Of a stretch of 64,000 bases of DNA, positions 7,728 through 15,579 are shown piece after piece; within the stretch, counting starts at the first letter, position 1; every line of letters starts with the position of its first letter. Made by a program: the position numbers and the translations under genes. Under the pieces are notes generated by a model. That model saw only the letters and a list, made by a program, of their open reading frames with translations, was not told the DNA's origin and searched no databases. The stretch comes from Lutibacter sp. (GTDB taxonomy: Bacteria; Bacteroidota; Bacteroidia; Flavobacteriales; Flavobacteriaceae), in contig NZ_JAKIUR010000009.1 of assembly GCF_021647475.1 (NCBI RefSeq), forward strand, positions 1 through 64,000, read 5' to 3'.

Positions 7728-9147
7728 TGTTATCTTCTATTTCAACAATTAAAGGCATTTCCCCTAAAGCGTGAGTGGCACAACTTAAGCAAGGATCATA
7801 AGCTCTTATAGCAATTTCTATTTGATTTAACATAGGTTCTGTAATTTCAGGAACATCTGTTAAAATATTTTCAGCTACTTGCCTAACTGCTTTATTCATT
7901 GCTTCATTGTTATGTGTTGTAGAAACTATTAAATTACATTTGGTAATAATCCCTTGATTATCTGTGTGGTATTCGTGGATTAGTGTGCCTCTTGGTGCTT
8001 CAATAATTCCAATTCCTCTATTTCTAGAGATACCTTCTCTAATTAAATCATCAGATAATAATTCATCATCTAATAGAAGTTCTTTCATCAATTCAGCACA
8101 ATGTAACATTTCAATTAAACGAGCCCAGTGTGTGTGCATGGTCATATTATTAACTGAATTATTACTTTGTTGTTTAAAAATAATTCGTTCAGCTTCAGCT
8201 AATGGTGTGGGAATAAAAGCACAAGTATTTAAACGTGCCAATGGACCGACTCTATTCCAACCATTTTCTCTACCGTATTTTAACATATATGGAAATTTAA
8301 GATATGACCAAGGCTCAACAGCTTCCTTAAAATGATATTTATATTCAATATCTTCAATGTTTAATAATTCATTACCTGCAAAATCTATAGAGCGAAGTCT
8401 GCCATCATAAAATTCTAAAGCACCATTTTCTTTATTAACTAAACTTAGATGATTTGATGGATATGCAGCAAAATGGTTAATCCAATTACTGTTTTTGGCG
8501 TGATACGATTTTATAAAGTCAATAATTTCTTGTGACCATTCAATCATAGTATCAATATTTGGAATTTGTGTACCATCTAAAAAATAGGAGCGTTTATTTT
8601 TGGTAAATGTTTTTTGAACTCCGCCAGGTGTTGCCATAATTCCATGAATTTTTTTACCCGCAATTGCCTTGATAATTTCTTGTCCAAATTTTCGCATTAA
8701 AATTCCTTTTTTGGCAAGTTCTCTATTGGCTTCAGCGACAGCAACAATATTTCTTTTTTCGGCAGGAGCATTAATTCCAAACAACAAATCTGGCGATGCT
8801 AGATAAAAGAAATGTAATGCGTGTGATTGAAAAACTTGTCCGTAATGTAATAATCTTCTTAATTTAGTTGCGGCTGGAGATAAATTTTCAGGATCAACAC
8901 CAACTAATTGGTCAATGGCTTTTGCTGCTGCTAAATGATGACTTACTGGGCAAATACCACATAATCTTTGTACTAGTACAGGAGCTTCCCAATAAGGATG
9001 TCCTTGAATAAATTTTTCAAAACCTCTAAACTCAACAATGTGTAAATAAGCATTAGTTACTTTGCCATTTTCATCAATTTTAATGGTAACTTTTCCGTGG
9101 CCTTCAACACGAGTAATAGGATCTATTATTATTTTTTTTGTTTTCAT
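7696..9147 (-). CDS. hoxH: NAD-reducing [NiFe]-hydrogenase large subunit HoxH
   Basis: A 483-residue catalytic subunit carrying the Ni-Fe site. The L1 motif is RVEGHGKV (residues 13-20), and the L2 motif is RLCGICPVSHH with Cys63 and Cys66. The C-terminal motif is DPCLSCATH with Cys453 and Cys456 as nickel ligands. A 24-residue tail follows His459 (starting ALGEMP) and should be removed by HoxW. Overall it closely follows the Ralstonia eutropha soluble hydrogenase HoxH (for example VEFRGFEKF and IEAPRGTLIHEY). The gene lies 15 bp after hoxUY. All active-site cysteines are present, so the enzyme looks functional. Confidence 0.95.
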   Translation of the reverse strand: MKTKKIIIDPITRVEGHGKVTIKIDENGKVTNAYLHIVEFRGFEKFIQGHPYWEAPVLVQRLCGICPVSHHLAAAKAIDQLVGVDPENLSPAATKLRRLLHYGQVFQSHALHFFYLASPDLLFGINAPAEKRNIVAVAEANRELAKKGILMRKFGQEIIKAIAGKKIHGIMATPGGVQKTFTKNKRSYFLDGTQIPNIDTMIEWSQEIIDFIKSYHAKNSNWINHFAAYPSNHLSLVNKENGALEFYDGRLRSIDFAGNELLNIEDIEYKYHFKEAVEPWSYLKFPYMLKYGRENGWNRVGPLARLNTCAFIPTPLAEAERIIFKQQSNNSVNNMTMHTHWARLIEMLHCAELMKELLLDDELLSDDLIREGISRNRGIGIIEAPRGTLIHEYHTDNQGIITKCNLIVSTTHNNEAMNKAVRQVAENILTDVPEITEPMLNQIEIAIRAYDPCLSCATHALGEMPLIVEIEDNNGNLIDKKIR

Positions 9148-9162
9148 TTGATCAATTTTTGA

Positions 9163-10425
9163 TTAATCATATTTAAATTCAGGATATGCAATTGAAAATT
9201 CTTCATCGAATAAAATATTTTTAACAACACTCCAAATATGGTTAGCATTTGGTGGGCAGCCAGGAATATGATAATCAATTTTAACTATTTCGTGATTTGG
9301 ATATACTTTGTTTAAAATTTTAGGAATATCTTCATGATTGGGAATACAAGTTTCATTATCTTCACTAGTCATAGAATTTAAATAGGCTTCTTTTAAACAT
9401 TCTTCTAGAGGAATTGTATTTCTATTGGCAGGTAAACCGCCCCAAATAGCACATTCACCAACCGAAACTAAAATGTCACAATTTTTGCGGAAGGCTCTTA
9501 ATACTTCAATATTATCAGTATTACAGCAACCACCTTCAATTAAACCAATATCACAGTGTTTGCTAAATTTTTTAATATCTGTAATAGGTGATTTATTGAA
9601 TTCTATTACTTCTAGTAAATCTAAAAGACCTAAATCTACATCTAACAGAGACATGTGGCAACCAAAGCAACCAGCTAAAGAAGTGGTAGCAACTATTTTT
9701 TTATTTCCATTTGTGTGGTTAATTTTAGTTTTATTAAATGGAATAGTTTCTCCTAATTGTCCATAATCATATTTTCGTTGACCAAAAGGTTTTGCCACAG
9801 ATTTTCCTTTTACTAAAATAGAGCCAGTAGGACAAATTTCCATTGCACGTTCTGCCTCAACTTCAGATAATTTTGCTTCTTGTTTATAATCAATTCCAAT
9901 AACAGTTTCATTTCCTCTATTGGTAGCGTTAAAAACAGTATAACCATCTTTAGTTTTTACTTCTTCAACACAGCGTTTACATCTAATACACCGGTTTTGA
10001 TTTACTACAATACGTTCGGGTCTTGCATCTACCAATCGATCCACAAATAAATGAGGAAAACGAGTATATCTAATACCCATTTCGTATCCTAAATTTTGCA
10101 TGGCACAATCGCCACTTTTTTCACAAGAGGGACAGAAGTGATTACCTTCTACAAACATCATTTCTAATATAGCTTTTCTTGCATCTAACATTTCAGTAGA
10201 GTTTACTTCAAAATCCATGCCTTCATCTACCTGAATAGTGCAACCTGCAATACTTCTGCCATTTAATTTTATGGAGCAAATTCGGCAAGTTCCTAATGGG
10301 TTTCTATTTTTGAAATGGCATAATGTTGGAATAAAGACTCCGTTTTGTTTTGCGGCTTCAATTAAATTTTTTCCTTTTTTTGTAGTGCAAACTCTACCAT
10401 CAATTTTAAAAGTTACAGTTTTCAT
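9163..10425 (-). CDS. HoxU-HoxY fusion: diaphorase Fe-S subunit joined to hydrogenase small subunit
   Basis: A single 420-residue ORF equals two normally separate subunits. Residues 1 to about 226 are HoxU: [2Fe-2S] ligands Cys36, 47, 50, 62; an N-terminal [4Fe-4S] site GNHFCPSCEKSGDC (His96, Cys98, 101, 107); and Cys146, 149, 152, 198. Residues about 243-420 are HoxY, with proximal [4Fe-4S] ligands in AGCFGC (Cys253/256), Cys325 and PGCPP (Cys390). A roughly 17-residue polar linker without Met joins them, so HoxY cannot start independently at an ATG. No frame change is needed. The fusion would covalently tie the diaphorase half to the hydrogenase half. The gene lies 17 bp after hoxF. Confidence 0.92.
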   Translation of the reverse strand: MKTVTFKIDGRVCTTKKGKNLIEAAKQNGVFIPTLCHFKNRNPLGTCRICSIKLNGRSIAGCTIQVDEGMDFEVNSTEMLDARKAILEMMFVEGNHFCPSCEKSGDCAMQNLGYEMGIRYTRFPHLFVDRLVDARPERIVVNQNRCIRCKRCVEEVKTKDGYTVFNATNRGNETVIGIDYKQEAKLSEVEAERAMEICPTGSILVKGKSVAKPFGQRKYDYGQLGETIPFNKTKINHTNGNKKIVATTSLAGCFGCHMSLLDVDLGLLDLLEVIEFNKSPITDIKKFSKHCDIGLIEGGCCNTDNIEVLRAFRKNCDILVSVGECAIWGGLPANRNTIPLEECLKEAYLNSMTSEDNETCIPNHEDIPKILNKVYPNHEIVKIDYHIPGCPPNANHIWSVVKNILFDEEFSIAYPEFKYD

Positions 10426-10442
10426 AATTGTTGAGTTTTAAA

Positions 10443-12167
10443 TTAATGATGATTATCTTTAATAATACTATCAAAATCTTGAATAGCACTTTCCATATCA
10501 AATTCAACGTTTTGATTTTCGTTTTCACTTAAAATTTTAAATTTAAAATAGTCGCTAAACTTTTCTGTTGCGGTTGAAAAAGTGTTTGAAGCAGTTTTAC
10601 CTAAACCACAGCGACTAGTTAATTTCATTATGTTTCCCCAATCCTTTATTTCTTGTAAATCTGTTGAGGTGCATAAACCTTTTTTAAGTTTTTTAATTTT
10701 TTCAAATAAAATTTGATTTCCTGCACGGCAAGGAGTACAGACACCGCAAGATTCTGACCTGAAAAATTTAGTAAAGTTTTCTAAAATTTTAATGATGCCT
10801 CTGAATTTGTTAAAAACCATAATGGCTCCACCACAGGTTAAATCTTCATTGCAAATTTTTCTATTGAATTCAGTTTCGTTAATACATTCACCAGAAGGAC
10901 CAGTAATTTGAACATAATTTGGAGCAGTAGCTTGACATAATTGAAGAAGTTCTTTAACGGTCATTCCCCATTCAATCTCGTAGATTCCAGGTTTTGCTAC
11001 ATCACCAGAAACACTTATTAATTTTGTTCCTTTACTTTTTTCAGTTCCAATGTTTTTAAAATAATCAGCTCCTAATTCAATAATTCTTGCTGCGTTAGCA
11101 AAGGTTTCAACATTGTTAACAATGGTTGGTTTTCCTAGATATCCAACATCTGTTGGAAAATATTTTCTAATTCTAGGTTCTCCTCGTTTACCCTCTAGCG
11201 ATTCAATTAAAGCAGTTTCTTCACCACAAACATAGGCTCCAGCACCTAATTGTATTTTTAAATTGAAGGTGAAGTTATTAATGCCTAAAATTTTATCACC
11301 TAAATAATTGTTATTATAGAAGTTATGGATTGTTTCTTTAAGTTTTGGCAATAAATATTTATATTCTGCTCTTAAATAGATAATACCTTCTTTGGCACCT
11401 ACAACAAAAGCTGCAATAATCATTCCTTCAATAACAAGATCAGGAAATTCCATAAGTAAGATTTTATCCTTAAATGTTCCAGGTTCTCCCTCATCAGCAT
11501 TGCAAATAATGTATTTAGTTTTAGCTGAATTTTTTTTACAGGCTTGCCATTTTAAGGCTGTAGGGAAAAATGCACCGCCACGACCTTTTAAATTAACATC
11601 AGCAATAGTTTTTAAAATTGAATCCGCATTATTTTCTTTCAATTTGTTTATTGAATTTCCAGGAGTATAATCCTTAAAAAATACAGTTTTATCATCTTCA
11701 GGAATGTATTGTATTTTACTTTTAGGGTTATCAGCAATAGTTTTAATAGGTATATTATTTTTTAAATCCTTAATTATTGAAATCACTTTTTCAGGAGTTA
11801 AATCTGTAAAAGGATAAAAATTAATTAAAGCTGCTGGTTCTTGATCGCTTAAACCTATACAAGAAGTTTCAAAAAGTGAAAACAGTGGATTGTTGTCATA
11901 TTTTCCAAAAACGCAACCTGTTTCTTTTTCAAAAGTTGTTTTAACTTCCCTAAAACCTTTAAACTCAGAAATTATACTATTATTTAAATAAATAATATAT
12001 TTTCCTGTGGGTTTTTGATGAAAAAAATGATAAAAGGTAATGACCCCTTCAACTTCAATAGTTGATATTTTTAACAATTTGGCTATTTCAGTTATAGCAC
12101 TTTGGGAAATAAAGCCTTGAGCATTTTGTTGATTCCACAACAAGTTAAGAAGATGTGTTCTTTCCAT
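10443..12167 (-). CDS. hoxF: NAD-reducing hydrogenase diaphorase subunit HoxF (NuoE-NuoF type)
   Basis: A 574-residue protein with a NuoE-like thioredoxin-fold domain (about 1-130) fused to a NuoF-like domain. The NuoF part has the FMN/NADH site (RGGAFFPTALKW, NADEGEPGTFKD, GAGAYVCGEETALIES) and the [4Fe-4S] motif ESCGVCTPCRAG near residue 471, with the fourth Cys in SRCGLG. The NuoE-like domain keeps one of the four canonical [2Fe-2S] cysteines (in TSCIGLSDQEP); the first pair is replaced by NNSIIS. This is the Ralstonia eutropha HoxF architecture, down to the C-terminal acidic stretch. It oxidises or reduces NAD(H) for the hydrogenase. First gene of the operon. Confidence 0.93.
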   Translation of the reverse strand: MERTHLLNLLWNQQNAQGFISQSAITEIAKLLKISTIEVEGVITFYHFFHQKPTGKYIIYLNNSIISEFKGFREVKTTFEKETGCVFGKYDNNPLFSLFETSCIGLSDQEPAALINFYPFTDLTPEKVISIIKDLKNNIPIKTIADNPKSKIQYIPEDDKTVFFKDYTPGNSINKLKENNADSILKTIADVNLKGRGGAFFPTALKWQACKKNSAKTKYIICNADEGEPGTFKDKILLMEFPDLVIEGMIIAAFVVGAKEGIIYLRAEYKYLLPKLKETIHNFYNNNYLGDKILGINNFTFNLKIQLGAGAYVCGEETALIESLEGKRGEPRIRKYFPTDVGYLGKPTIVNNVETFANAARIIELGADYFKNIGTEKSKGTKLISVSGDVAKPGIYEIEWGMTVKELLQLCQATAPNYVQITGPSGECINETEFNRKICNEDLTCGGAIMVFNKFRGIIKILENFTKFFRSESCGVCTPCRAGNQILFEKIKKLKKGLCTSTDLQEIKDWGNIMKLTSRCGLGKTASNTFSTATEKFSDYFKFKILSENENQNVEFDMESAIQDFDSIIKDNHH

Positions 12168-12190
12168 ACGGAAAAACTTTTGAATTAATT

Positions 12191-12204
12191 GTAACTAAAG
12201 TTAC
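12191..12204 (-). promoter_or_regulatory. Candidate Crp/Fnr-type operator upstream of hoxF
   Basis: A perfect palindrome GTAAC-TAAA-GTTAC lies 24-37 bp before the hoxF start codon, in the 267-bp gap after the TonB receptor gene. Crp/Fnr-superfamily regulators bind two-fold symmetric sites of about this size. I saw no convincing TAnnTTTG element between it and the gene, so its role is inferred. The rest of the gap (12205-12434) is AT-rich with nothing recognisable. Confidence 0.35.
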
Positions 12205-12434
12205 GAAATAAACAAATTAAATTCTTGACTTTTTGCTTACTAAAGTTGAATTGCATTTAATTCAAAAGTTTAAAATAAAACAATAAAATAATTAATTATA
12301 TAATCTAAAAAATTGTAAACAGTTTAATTATTTATGTATTTATTTGAGGATATTTTGCCTGTTTTTTTAAGAATAATATTAAATAAAATTTATAATTAAT
12401 GAATTTTAAAGATAAGTTGCTTAAAATGATGGAT

Positions 12435-14651
12435 TTATAATGTAAATTTTACACTTGTAATAAAATTTCTTCCAATATTTGGTATCCCATCTATTTTTAA
12501 TCGAGATAGGTGAGAAACATAAGAAGTATTTGCTAAATTATTCACGTTAAAATTAATAGTGAAATCTATTTTTTTTAGTTTAATAGTTCCACCAACACCA
12601 ACATTTATTAAATTATATGAGTTTGTTGATGTTTCAAAAGCACTTACATTATTTTGTTTAAAATGACTTTCATATGTTATTGCAGCGAAACCATTATTCA
12701 ACCATTCTTTTTCGTTTAGCTCAATACGTAAGGTATTTGTAAGTTTATTTGCAGGAATTAAAGGTAAATAAGTTCCATTACTTTGTTTGCCAATAACCGT
12801 TTCATAACTACTATTAAAATGTAACCAATCTATTGGATGTGGATGAATATGAAATCCAAATTCTCCACCATACAATTCTGCATTATTTTGAATGTAATTG
12901 TAAACAACATTATTATCGAGCATTTCACCAGTAGGAGCAATGTAAATGTATTTATTAATGCCGTTATAAAATCCGTTTGCGAAAATTTCAAAGTGGGTAG
13001 ATTTATATTCTAAGGCAACATCTGATTGAAAATTATGTTCACTTTGTAAATTATTGTTTCCAATTTCGTATCTATTAGAACCTTCATGTACTCCATTTGA
13101 TGTTAATTCTGCTAAGTTTGGAGATCTAAAGCCTGCTGCAAAATTAAATCGGCTGGTTACAGCACCAAATAAAGTGGTTTTATACCCAAAAGAAGCAGTT
13201 ACGTTTTTAAAGGATTTATCAATAGCATTAAATACATGTTGTTCTGTGTCAATACTTTTTTTAGTAGATAGGTTTCTGTTATCAAAACGAATTCCTCCTT
13301 GAAAACTATTTTCATTTATGGTATAATTACCCGTTACAAAAACACCAATATCATTAATTTGAGCATTTGGTATTAGTACATCCACACCTAAAGTTTTGTT
13401 TTTTTGATGCATACCTTGAATTCCTAAAATAGATTCAAAGTTTTTTAGTTTTGGCAGATGCCATTTAATATCATAACTATAAGTTTTAAGTTTTAAATGT
13501 AAAGCCGGTATTGTATTGGCATTTGTATTAGGTGCTTCAATTTCTTTTCTATCATTAGAGGTAAAACCAAATGTGGAGGTTATTTTAGAATTTGGTAGAA
13601 AAATAATGTTGTTGAAACTTATCATTTTGTTCGTTAAATCTTGATACGGATAGGTATGTGTTTTTTGTTTTGTTTGAGCACCAATTTCTTCTGGAATACC
13701 TACTAAAGTATGATCAAAATTAAATCGTAGAGTGCTAGAAATTAGTTTATTGTTGTAATTTGTAGCGGCGTTAAATATAGTTTCATTAAAACGAGAATCA
13801 GTAACTCTCATCTTATTTGGTATTTTATAGTCACTTTGAAGTCTATGTGTACCATTAACTAAAAATTTCCAAGATTCATAAGATTTTCTGTATCCAAATG
13901 AAGTGCTATATCCATCGGTATTGGAAAAATATTTTTGGTTGATATTTAGTTTAAATGAATTGTCTTCAGCAAATTTTAGTGGATTAAAAAATAGCACACC
14001 ACCCATTGCATCTGAGCCATATAGTAACGAAGCAGGTCCTTTAATTACTTCAACACTTTCTACACTAGATTCATCTACACCTAAACCGTGTTCTGCTCCA
14101 AATTGCTGATTTTCAAGTCGTAATCCTTGTGAATATACTAAAACTCTGTTTCCACGTAAACCTCTAATTACTGGTTTTCCAATGGCAACACCAGTAGATA
14201 CTTGCGATACGCCAGGCAAGGAAGTTATCCCTTCAATCAAAGTTGCAGCACCTCTATTTTTTAATTGTTGAATACTTGCTCTTTCAACTTTCATTACATT
14301 TTGAGATTGTAATTTATTAAAAGGAGTTGAAATTATGACTTCATCCATTTTAAAAACAGCATCCTTTAATGTGAAGTTAGCTGTATTATTTCCTGTTGAA
14401 ATTTGAATATTTTTATTTTGGGATTGGTAGCCAATAAAAGCCGCAGTAACTACAAAATTTGCATTTGGTAAATTAGTAATCGTATAATTTCCGTTACTAT
14501 CCGTAGAAGTTCCTTTATGAAGTTCTGTAATATAAATATCAACACCACTTAAGGGTTGATTTTTAGTATCTGTAATTTTGCCTGTTAATTTATTTTGAGC
14601 TTGGGTAAGCGTACTAAATCCTATAAATAGGATTAAGAAATAGTATTTCAT
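12435..14651 (-). CDS. TonB-dependent outer-membrane receptor
   Basis: A 738-residue receptor. A signal peptide (KYYFLILFIGFSTLTQAQ) precedes a carboxypeptidase-like regulatory domain of about 80 residues (GKITDTKNQPLSGVDIYI...), then the plug domain (RGAATLIEGITSLPGV, VIRGLRGNRVLVY, VEVIKGPASLLYGSDAMGGV), then the beta barrel ending in an aromatic-rich strand at the C-terminus (NFITSVKFTL). It imports a substrate across the outer membrane using TonB energy. There is no adjacent SusD, which argues against a polysaccharide system. The preceding His-rich protein and RND efflux genes suggest a metal or metal-chelate substrate. Nickel for the neighbouring hydrogenase is possible but unproven. Confidence 0.93.
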   Translation of the reverse strand: MKYYFLILFIGFSTLTQAQNKLTGKITDTKNQPLSGVDIYITELHKGTSTDSNGNYTITNLPNANFVVTAAFIGYQSQNKNIQISTGNNTANFTLKDAVFKMDEVIISTPFNKLQSQNVMKVERASIQQLKNRGAATLIEGITSLPGVSQVSTGVAIGKPVIRGLRGNRVLVYSQGLRLENQQFGAEHGLGVDESSVESVEVIKGPASLLYGSDAMGGVLFFNPLKFAEDNSFKLNINQKYFSNTDGYSTSFGYRKSYESWKFLVNGTHRLQSDYKIPNKMRVTDSRFNETIFNAATNYNNKLISSTLRFNFDHTLVGIPEEIGAQTKQKTHTYPYQDLTNKMISFNNIIFLPNSKITSTFGFTSNDRKEIEAPNTNANTIPALHLKLKTYSYDIKWHLPKLKNFESILGIQGMHQKNKTLGVDVLIPNAQINDIGVFVTGNYTINENSFQGGIRFDNRNLSTKKSIDTEQHVFNAIDKSFKNVTASFGYKTTLFGAVTSRFNFAAGFRSPNLAELTSNGVHEGSNRYEIGNNNLQSEHNFQSDVALEYKSTHFEIFANGFYNGINKYIYIAPTGEMLDNNVVYNYIQNNAELYGGEFGFHIHPHPIDWLHFNSSYETVIGKQSNGTYLPLIPANKLTNTLRIELNEKEWLNNGFAAITYESHFKQNNVSAFETSTNSYNLINVGVGGTIKLKKIDFTINFNVNNLANTSYVSHLSRLKIDGIPNIGRNFITSVKFTL

Positions 14652-14694
14652 GAATTTTAATTTTATTGTTAATTTTTAAATGTAAAAACGGATA

Positions 14695-14982
14695 TTAACA
14701 ATAATAAGGAGGAGCTCTTGAAGATTTGTAATGATAATGAAATAAAACTCTAATTGAGTGATAAACATAGTTTTTATCTTCAATATTGACTTTTTCTAAA
14801 AAAGAAAAATCCGAAGAAAAATCTATGGTATTATAGTTAAGTTGATAATGAAAAATAGCACAATTGGCAGTATAATCTGTCATTTGCACTTGATGATTTC
14901 CTATTTTTTGTGCGTGATGATGTTTTGTGAAAGCATGAGAAAACTGTGCTGTAATTGGAAACAACACAGCAATTACAAACAA
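14695..14982 (-). CDS. Small exported His-rich protein, unknown function
   Basis: A 95-residue protein with a hydrophobic segment FVIAVLFPITAQFSHA that looks like a signal-peptide core, then a KHHHAQ cluster and further His and Tyr residues. The only standard start is a TTG at 14982. The frame is open back to a TAA at 15040-15042, and the intervening codons (KNKAIHKGTKNIISY) would supply the positive N-region a signal peptide needs, so a non-standard upstream start is possible. Such small His-containing proteins often precede TonB receptors in Bacteroidota metal loci. A metal-binding role is inferred. Confidence 0.6.
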   Translation of the reverse strand: MFVIAVLFPITAQFSHAFTKHHHAQKIGNHQVQMTDYTANCAIFHYQLNYNTIDFSSDFSFLEKVNIEDKNYVYHSIRVLFHYHYKSSRAPPYYC

Positions 14983-15049
14983 ATAGGAGATTATATTTTT
15001 AGTTCCTTTATGGATGGCTTTATTTTTTAGATTGCAAAGTTAGAGAAAA

Positions 15050-15235
15050 CTAATCTTTAACCCCCAACTTTTCTAATATTACTTCTACTAAACACCATTT
15101 TGTAATGGAAGATTGTAATAGGTTTGCCCCAACAAAGGCTGTAAACCATAGCCAATTAATATTTATTTTAATAGCTAATAATATGCTGATTAGGATAAAA
15201 GTTCCTGCAATTGCTCTAATTAATCTTTGTTTCAT
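15050..15235 (-). CDS. DUF2892 family small membrane protein
   Basis: A 61-residue protein with two hydrophobic segments (AIAGTFILISILLAI and WLWFTAFVGANLLQSSIT), then the WCLVEVILEKLG ending typical of DUF2892 (YgaP-tail-like) proteins. It should sit in the inner membrane. These proteins often accompany rhodaneses or efflux genes, but no biochemical role is established. It lies 11 bp after the PII-like gene and is probably part of the RND operon. Confidence 0.8.
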   Translation of the reverse strand: MKQRLIRAIAGTFILISILLAIKININWLWFTAFVGANLLQSSITKWCLVEVILEKLGVKD

Positions 15236-15246
15236 TTTTATATTTT

Positions 15247-15552
15247 TTAATTTGATTTTTCAACGTTTAAAACTGCAACATGAACTTTTGATAGTGATTC
15301 TTGTTTATCGTTAAAAGCTTTAACTCTACTAAATAATTCTTCAGTATCTTCTTTTTTGAAAAATGCATAAAACATTATAGAGTTATTTTCATGGCGTTCT
15401 CCTGGAAACCAATCATCTAAACTCGCTTCTTTGGAGGTGTTTCTGTAGCCAATAATATTTTGATAGGAAAAATTAGGGATATCTGAATTTTTTAATATTC
15501 GCTTAATATCCTTTTCAAATTCCTTAACGGCAGTGATTACTATTAATTTCAT
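15247..15552 (-). CDS. PII-like protein of the RND efflux operon
   Basis: A 101-residue protein with the GlnB/PII-like ferredoxin fold pattern: it opens MKLIVITAVKEFEKDIKRILK and ends in VHVAVLNVEKSN. It lacks the canonical uridylylated T-loop Tyr motif, so it is not a classical nitrogen sensor. PII-like proteins of this sort occur next to HME/RND metal efflux genes. It lies between the RND permease and the DUF2892 gene, with 27-bp and 11-bp gaps. A regulatory or metal-sensing role is inferred from context. Confidence 0.65.
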   Translation of the reverse strand: MKLIVITAVKEFEKDIKRILKNSDIPNFSYQNIIGYRNTSKEASLDDWFPGERHENNSIMFYAFFKKEDTEELFSRVKAFNDKQESLSKVHVAVLNVEKSN

Positions 15553-15579
15553 AATTATTTTATTTAGCGTTAGTCAATT

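Noticed and set aside
9163..10425. Frameshift or assembly error as cause of the HoxUY fusion
   Set aside because: The linker is in frame with no stop, and both halves are complete and intact, so an artefact is not indicated by this sequence.
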